From NCBI RefSeq assembly GCF_014646575.1, contig NZ_BMNN01000001.1, forward strand, positions 1,043,423 to 1,107,422: 64,000 bases of DNA, in the 5' to 3' direction. This stretch comes from Halopseudomonas pertucinogena. Lineage in GTDB: Bacteria > Pseudomonadota > Gammaproteobacteria > Pseudomonadales > Pseudomonadaceae. Below are positions 59,459 through 64,000 of the stretch, in pieces (position 1 is the stretch's first letter; each line of letters opens with the position of its first letter). Made by a program: the position numbers and the translations under genes. Under the pieces are notes generated by a model. The model was given only the letters and a program-made list of their open reading frames with translations, was not told where the DNA came from and did not search any database.

Positions 59459-59872
59459 GTGATCAGTCTGTCGGCAACGGTGTCACTGGATGAGGATGAG
59501 CTTGAGTTCACGGCCATCCGAGCCCAGGGTTCCGGCGGCCAGAACGTCAACAAGGTGTCCAGCGCCATTCACCTGCGGTTCGACATCCGCGCCTCAAGCC
59601 TGCCGGAGTTCTACAAGGAGCGGCTGCTGGCCTGGCGCGACGCGCGCATCACCAGAGAAGGGATAGTGGTGATCAAGGCCCAGCAGTTCCGCACTCAGGA
59701 AAAGAATCGCGAAGATGCCATCGCCCGGCTGGTGCAGCTCATCCGTGATGCCACGGTGGTTGAAAAGCCTCGCCGCCCGACGCGGCCGACCAGGGCCTCA
59801 CAGAAGCGCCGGGTTGACGGCAAGACCCAGCGCGGCAGGATCAAATCCCTGCGGGGGCGGGTCGACCTCTAA
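59459..59872 (+). CDS. arfB: Alternative ribosome-rescue factor ArfB (peptidyl-tRNA hydrolase)
   Basis: 137 residues from GTG 59459 behind GGGAG. The GGQ motif lies in [16 protein letters not shown] (about 21-36), which hydrolyses peptidyl-tRNA. The C-terminal tail (about 100-137) is Arg/Lys-rich ([16 protein letters not shown]), and in ArfB it enters the empty mRNA channel of stalled ribosomes. Length fits the family and excludes a full release factor. Confidence 0.95.
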   Translation: MISLSATVSLDEDELEFTAIRAQGSGGQNVNKVSSAIHLRFDIRASSLPEFYKERLLAWRDARITREGIVVIKAQQFRTQEKNREDAIARLVQLIRDATVVEKPRRPTRPTRASQKRRVDGKTQRGRIKSLRGRVDL

Positions 59873-59913
59873 GGGGCGCTGATTCTGCGCCGCCCGCGCC
59901 CCATTGACCTTTC

Positions 59914-61125
59914 TCAGTCCACCAGCGCCCCATAAACCAGGGCACGCAGCTCCTGGCGCACCGCATAGGCGGAGGAGGGGATCAACTGGGTCATGAACAC
60001 CACCAGCAGGTCCTCCACCGGATCGATGAAGAAGGTAGTGCCGGCCATGCCGCCCCAGCCGTATTCCCCCGGCGAGCCGATGGTCTGGGATCTGGCGATA
60101 TCCGTCTTCACTGCGAACCCCAGGCCGAACCCGGAACCATCGTAGGGCGTCTCGCTGAAGCCACCGGTACTCACGCTGGGCAGATCCGCTCCGTTGGGCA
60201 GGTGATTCATGCGCATGAACTCGAGGGTCTTGCGCCCGATGATGCGCGCGCCATCCAGTTCACCGCCGTTGGCCAGAGCCTGGGCGAACCGGTAGAAATC
60301 GCCGATCGTGGAGACCAGCCCGCCCCCGCCGGACAGGTAGCCGTGGGGCCGGGTGAAGTGGGAGGTCTGCGGATCGTCCTGCAGGCTGAAGGTATCGCCG
60401 GGCTGGTGCTGGTAGCAGGCGGCGAAGCGATCCAGCCGGTCGCCGGGCACAGTGAAGAAGGTATCCGACATGTTCAGCGGATTGAGGATGTGGTCGGCAA
60501 AATACTCGTCCAGCGGCTGGCCGGACAGCACCTGGATCAGGTAGCCGCACACGTCGGTGGCCAGCGAGTAGTTCCATGCGGTGCCCGGCGAAAACTCCAG
60601 CGGAAGGCGGGACAGCTCGTCGATCAGGTCTTCCAGCGACAGGCCCGAGTGGCCGTCCAGTCTGAGCTGGCGGTAGGCCGCGTCAACATTGGTGCGGCAG
60701 GAGAAGCCGTAGCTGAGACCGGACTGATGGCTCAGCAGATCCCGAATGGTCATCGGGCGCTGGGCGGGGACGGTGACGAAGTCCGGGTAGACGCCGGACT
60801 TGTACACCTGCAGGTTGCGCCAGCTGGGAATGTATTTGTGTACCGGGTCGTCCAGGAGGAATCGCCCCTGCTCATAGAGCTGCATCAACGCCACTGAGGT
60901 GATCGGCTTGGTCATCGAATAGATGCGGAACAGGGTATCCATTTCTGCCGGCACCTTGCGTTCCACATCCGCCAGCCCCTGTGCCTGCTGCCACACTACC
61001 TGCCCCCTGCGCGCCACGACGGTCACGGCACAGGGGAGCCTGCCCGGGGAAAGATACTGAGTGTCGAGGTGTTCAGCGATGCGACTCAGGCGTTCAAGAT
61101 CCAGACCAGCAACAACTTCGGACAT
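59914..61125 (-). CDS. Serine hydrolase, class C beta-lactamase fold (family VIII esterase-like)
   Basis: 403 residues from the ATG at 61125. The SxxK nucleophile motif is SMTK in [13 protein letters not shown] (about 71-74), and a Tyr motif WNYSLATDV lies near 178-186; GWGGMAGT near the end is the usual third motif region. No signal peptide is visible, which favours an EstB-like esterase over a secreted beta-lactamase. Substrate unknown. Converges on arfB. Confidence 0.88.
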   Translation of the reverse strand: MSEVVAGLDLERLSRIAEHLDTQYLSPGRLPCAVTVVARRGQVVWQQAQGLADVERKVPAEMDTLFRIYSMTKPITSVALMQLYEQGRFLLDDPVHKYIPSWRNLQVYKSGVYPDFVTVPAQRPMTIRDLLSHQSGLSYGFSCRTNVDAAYRQLRLDGHSGLSLEDLIDELSRLPLEFSPGTAWNYSLATDVCGYLIQVLSGQPLDEYFADHILNPLNMSDTFFTVPGDRLDRFAACYQHQPGDTFSLQDDPQTSHFTRPHGYLSGGGGLVSTIGDFYRFAQALANGGELDGARIIGRKTLEFMRMNHLPNGADLPSVSTGGFSETPYDGSGFGLGFAVKTDIARSQTIGSPGEYGWGGMAGTTFFIDPVEDLLVVFMTQLIPSSAYAVRQELRALVYGALVD

Positions 61126-61293
61126 CAGGCTCTCCCGATAACAAGAATGAAGATGAACTGATGGTAGCAGCGAATGCCGCCGGGGCGGGCAGGGCGGAGC
61201 AGGTTAAAGATATTTTTTCTCGCCCCTCTTGTGGAGAGACAGCGAACCGGCGTAAAAATCCTCCTTTGAAAAGCGGCTGAGGATTGCCATACG

Positions 61294-61671
61294 ATGAGCG
61301 AGTTTTCACCCTGTCTTGACTGTGGTGCCTGCTGTTCCACCTTCCGGGTTTCCTTCTATTGGGGCGAGAGCGACAGCGCACCCGGGGGCGTGGTCCCGGA
61401 TCGTCTGATCGAGCAGGTTACGCCCCACATGAGCTGCATGCAGGGCACCAACCAGCCGCAGCCGCGCTGCGTAGCGCTGATGGGAGATGTGGGCAGCGCG
61501 GTACGTTGCAGCATCTATGAAAACCGCTCCAGCACCTGTCGGGAATTTCCCTTTCATGGCGAGAACGGCCTGGAGAGTCCCGACTGCCAGCGGGCGAGGG
61601 CGCTGCACGGGCTGCCGCCGCTGCCGTCCAACCCGCGGGGGCCGGGGCAGGCACCGCCGGTCGCTGCCTGA
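61294..61671 (+). CDS. YkgJ-family cysteine cluster protein
   Basis: 125 residues from ATG 61294 behind GAGG. Cys spacing is CLDCGACC at the start (about 7-14), with further Cys at CMQG, RCVAL, RCSIYENRSSTCREFP and DCQRA. The CxxCxxCC..CxxY..RP.xCR.FP-type pattern defines YkgJ proteins, thought to bind zinc or an iron-sulfur cluster. Function unknown. Divergent from the serine hydrolase. Confidence 0.9.
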   Translation: MSEFSPCLDCGACCSTFRVSFYWGESDSAPGGVVPDRLIEQVTPHMSCMQGTNQPQPRCVALMGDVGSAVRCSIYENRSSTCREFPFHGENGLESPDCQRARALHGLPPLPSNPRGPGQAPPVAA

Positions 61672-61684
61672 AAGAAAAACAAAG

Positions 61685-61711
61685 AAAAACCCGGCACATG
61701 GCCGGGTTTTT
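61685..61711. terminator. Bidirectional terminator between ykgJ-like gene and ETF-QO
   Basis: AAAAACCCGGC (61685-61695), loop ACATG, GCCGGGTTTTT (61701-61711). The symmetrical A and T runs let it end both convergent transcripts. Confidence 0.9.
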
Positions 61712-61737
61712 CTGTTGCTGGAGCCTACCGCTCACAC

Positions 61738-63402
61738 TTACATGTTCGGGTAGTTCGGCCCGCCTGCACCCTCGGGAGCAACCCAGTTGATGTTCTGGGC
61801 CGGGTCCTTGATGTCGCAGGTCTTGCAGTGTACGCAGTTCTGCGCGTTGATCTGGAAGCGCTTGCTGCCATCGTCATTGCTGATCACTTCGTACACGCCG
61901 GCCGGGCAGTAACGCTGCGCAGGCTCGTCGTACAGCGGCAGGTTGTGCTCGATCGGAATGCTCGGATCGGCCAGTTTCAGGTGAACAGGCTGCTCTTCTT
62001 CATGGTTGGTGTTGGACATGAAGACAGACGACAGCTTGTCGAAGCTGATCACGCCGTCAGGCTTCGGATAGGCAATCTTCGGCGCTTCGGATGCCTTCTT
62101 CAGACGCTCATGGTCCGGCGTGGTGTCATGCAGCGTGACCGGAATCTTGCCGCCGAACCAGTTCTGGTCGATGTAGTTGAACGCACCGCCAAACAGGGCG
62201 CCGAACTTGTGGATTGCCGGGCCGAAGTTGCGCGAGCGGAACAGCTCGTCGTACAGCCAGCTCGCCTTGAAGCTGTCCACATAGCCGGTCAGCTCGTCAC
62301 CGCCTTCGCGGCCAGCCTTGAGCGCTTCAACCACCGCGTCGGCGGCCAGCATGCCGGATTTCATGGCGGTGTGGCTGCCCTTGATCTTGGCGAAGTTCAG
62401 GGTGCCCAGATCACAACCGATCAGCGCGCCGCCGGGGAAGACCATCTTCGGCAGGGAGTTCAGGCCGCCCTTGCAGATCGCGCGGGCACCGTAGGAGACA
62501 CGCTTGCCGCCTTCCAGGTACTGCTTGATCACCGGATGGTGCTTGTAGCGCTGGAACTCGTCAAAGGGCGACAGGTGCGGGTTGCTGTAGGACAGGTCAA
62601 CGATCAGGCCGACAACCACCTGGTTGTTCTCGATGTGATAAAGGAAGGAACCACCGGTGTTCTCGCTGCCCATGATGTCCAGCGGCCAGCCGGCGGTATG
62701 CACCACCAGCCCCTGCTCGTGCTTGGCGGGGTCGACGTCCCAGATTTCCTTGATACCGATGCCATAATGCTGAGCGTCGGCGTCGGAGGCCAGGTTGTAG
62801 CGCTTGATCAGCTGCTTGCCGATGTGGCCGCGGCAGCCTTCAGCGAACAGGGTGTACTTGGCACGCAGTTCCATGCCCGGGGTGTACACGCCTTCCTTGG
62901 GGTTGCCTTCGCGATCGACACCCAGATCGCCGGTCAGGATGCCCTTGACCACGCCGTTCTCATCAATCAGCGCTTCCTGAGCGGCAAAACCGGGATAGAC
63001 TTCAACGCCGAGCCCTTCTGCCTGCTCCGCCAGCCAGCGGCATAGATTACCCAGGGAGATGATGTAGTTGCCTTCGTTGTGCATGGTTTTCGGCACGAAC
63101 ATGTTCGGCAACTTGCTGGATTTTTCCTCGCTGGTCAGCATATAAATGTCATCACGCTTGACCGGGGTGTTCAGTGGAGCACCCAGCTCCTTCCAGTTGG
63201 GGAACAGCTCTTCCAGGGCTCGCGGCTCGAACACCGCACCAGACAGGATGTGGGCACCGACTTCGGAGCCTTTTTCAACGACACAGACGCTGATCTCCTG
63301 GCCGGCGTCGGCTGCTTGCTGTTTGATGCGGCAGGCGGCAGACAGACCAGCTGGGCCGGCGCCGACGATGACGACATCAAACTCCATGAATTCGCGTTCC
63401 AC
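61738..63402 (-). CDS. etfD: Electron transfer flavoprotein-ubiquinone oxidoreductase
   Basis: 554 residues from the GTG at 63402 (MEREFMEFDVVIVGAGPAG) behind AGGAGA. An FAD Rossmann motif GAGPAG (about 14-19) and a second GCRGHIG region lie in the flavin domain. The C-terminal ferredoxin part binds one 4Fe-4S cluster through CPAGVYE and CVHCKTCDIKDP (about 510-540). It takes electrons from ETF, fed by acyl-CoA dehydrogenases, and reduces ubiquinone at the membrane. Divergent from etfB, as in other Pseudomonas. Confidence 0.97.
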   Translation of the reverse strand: MEREFMEFDVVIVGAGPAGLSAACRIKQQAADAGQEISVCVVEKGSEVGAHILSGAVFEPRALEELFPNWKELGAPLNTPVKRDDIYMLTSEEKSSKLPNMFVPKTMHNEGNYIISLGNLCRWLAEQAEGLGVEVYPGFAAQEALIDENGVVKGILTGDLGVDREGNPKEGVYTPGMELRAKYTLFAEGCRGHIGKQLIKRYNLASDADAQHYGIGIKEIWDVDPAKHEQGLVVHTAGWPLDIMGSENTGGSFLYHIENNQVVVGLIVDLSYSNPHLSPFDEFQRYKHHPVIKQYLEGGKRVSYGARAICKGGLNSLPKMVFPGGALIGCDLGTLNFAKIKGSHTAMKSGMLAADAVVEALKAGREGGDELTGYVDSFKASWLYDELFRSRNFGPAIHKFGALFGGAFNYIDQNWFGGKIPVTLHDTTPDHERLKKASEAPKIAYPKPDGVISFDKLSSVFMSNTNHEEEQPVHLKLADPSIPIEHNLPLYDEPAQRYCPAGVYEVISNDDGSKRFQINAQNCVHCKTCDIKDPAQNINWVAPEGAGGPNYPNM

Positions 63403-63695
63403 TGTTGTTATCTCCTGAATCGTTTAGGCCGAATCGTAAGTCGCTTGTAGTTGTGATAGCCACATGGGCGCGCATTATAGCAATCATGCCCCGTCACACC
63501 AGTGTAAAGATGTAAAGACGCCGCGCCTGGCAATTCTACTTTAGACAGGCCGCTATTGACCCCCGAAGATAGCCTCGGCATGATAGGGCGCCTTTTCAAA
63601 AAAGCGCATTTCGTTCCTTTAATGACTGTATTTGATTATCTGGTCATATTTCAAGACGGATTTTGTCTGCAGTCACGCGAATACATGAGGTAATC
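63403..63695. other. Divergent control region between ETF-QO and etfB
   Basis: About 290 bases without a credible gene. It must hold promoters for both directions. The part near 63600-63660 is AT-rich (TTTGATTATCTGGTCATATTTC). I see no operator that I can name. Confidence 0.5.
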
Positions 63696-64000
63696 ATGAA
63701 GGTATTAGTAGCGGTCAAGCGCGTGGTTGACTACAACGTCAAGGTTCGCGTCAAGGCGGACAACAGCGGTGTCGACCTCGCCAACGTCAAGATGTCCATG
63801 AACCCCTTCTGCGAAATCGCCGTGGAAGAAGCCGTACGCCTGAAGGAAAAGGGTGTCGCCACCGAAATCGTTGCGGTCACCGTGGGCCCGACCGCTGCCC
63901 AGGAGCAGCTGCGTACCGCCCTGGCACTGGGTGCCGACCGCGCCATTCTGGTCGAGAGCAACGACGACCTGAACTCGCTGGCCATCGCCAAGCTGCTCAA
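63696..64000 (+). CDS. etfB: Electron transfer flavoprotein beta subunit, partial
   Basis: The first 101 codons, from ATG 63696 behind GAGG; the gene runs off the window. [19 protein letters not shown] and [19 protein letters not shown] are the standard EtfB start. The full protein is about 250 residues and pairs with EtfA to carry electrons from acyl-CoA dehydrogenases to ETF-QO, encoded divergently here. Confidence 0.96.
   Translation, partial: MKVLVAVKRVVDYNVKVRVKADNSGVDLANVKMSMNPFCEIAVEEAVRLKEKGVATEIVAVTVGPTAAQEQLRTALALGADRAILVESNDDLNSLAIAKLL

Overview
The window is GC-rich, densely coded chromosomal DNA from a gammaproteobacterium of the Pseudomonadaceae. Recognised gene orders (ftsK-lolA-rarA-crcB-serS-cysG; aat-bpt-infA; divergent ETF-QO/etfB; split class II ribonucleotide reductase) and the Anr-type promoter are Pseudomonas-like. 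A secreted polyester hydrolase with the residue numbering I recall for PE-H of Pseudomonas (now Halopseudomonas) aestusnigri suggests the marine Halopseudomonas (P. pertucinogena) lineage; that placement is inference. No tRNA, rRNA, CRISPR array, complete insertion sequence or prophage was seen.

Layout. 1-0.9 kb: end of the split B12-dependent ribonucleotide reductase. 1.2-7.3 kb: a diverged Fap-type functional amyloid operon in the order A-B-C-D-E-F, behind a consensus sigma-54 promoter (1227-1242), with an intrinsic terminator after the major subunit gene, and closed by a convergent VpsR-like sigma-54 activator gene overlapping fapF by 10 bases. This is the most interesting system here. 7.5-14.4 kb: rmuC, rnk, a MoxR/DUF58/transglutaminase operon, DUF3429 and YjdM. 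14.9-22.8 kb: a sodium-solute symporter with a 43-residue partner, two FUSC-type exporters behind a MarR regulator, a CopD-like and an MscS-like membrane protein. 22.9-24.2 kb: a truncated Rossmann-fold (glf-like) remnant, an AT-rich junction and the polyester hydrolase, which reads as an acquired island. 24.2-29.2 kb: extensin-like protein, small membrane and hypothetical proteins, an AEC carrier, an Anr-type promoter driving a diheme cytochrome c, a YgdI-like lipoprotein, an Arg-rich micro-ORF and rimO. 29.2-29.5 kb: two palindromic intergenic repeats.

29.5-39.8 kb: thioredoxin-like protein, acnB, universal stress protein, miaE, a periplasmic binding protein, a LysR/acyl-CoA dehydrogenase divergent pair, infA, and the N-end-rule transferases bpt and aat. 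39.9-48.5 kb: ftsK, lolA, rarA, crcB, serS, cysG, corA, a conserved housekeeping run. 48.5-51.0 kb: two divergent L,D-transpeptidase genes, one frameshifted at a seven-base homopolymer. 51.1-59.4 kb: a membrane protein/winged-helix pair, an ExbB-ExbD-TonB operon, then an 861-residue lipoprotein with LprI-like, ankyrin and GyrI-like segments, a lipoprotein phospholipase D and a DUF4105 protein. 59.4-64 kb: arfB, a family VIII-type serine hydrolase, a YkgJ protein, ETF-ubiquinone oxidoreductase and the start of etfB.

Functional threads: envelope and surface biology dominates (amyloid, two L,D-transpeptidases, TonB system, efflux, extensin-like protein), with a respiratory/beta-oxidation thread (acyl-CoA dehydrogenase, ETF, ETF-QO, cytochrome c).
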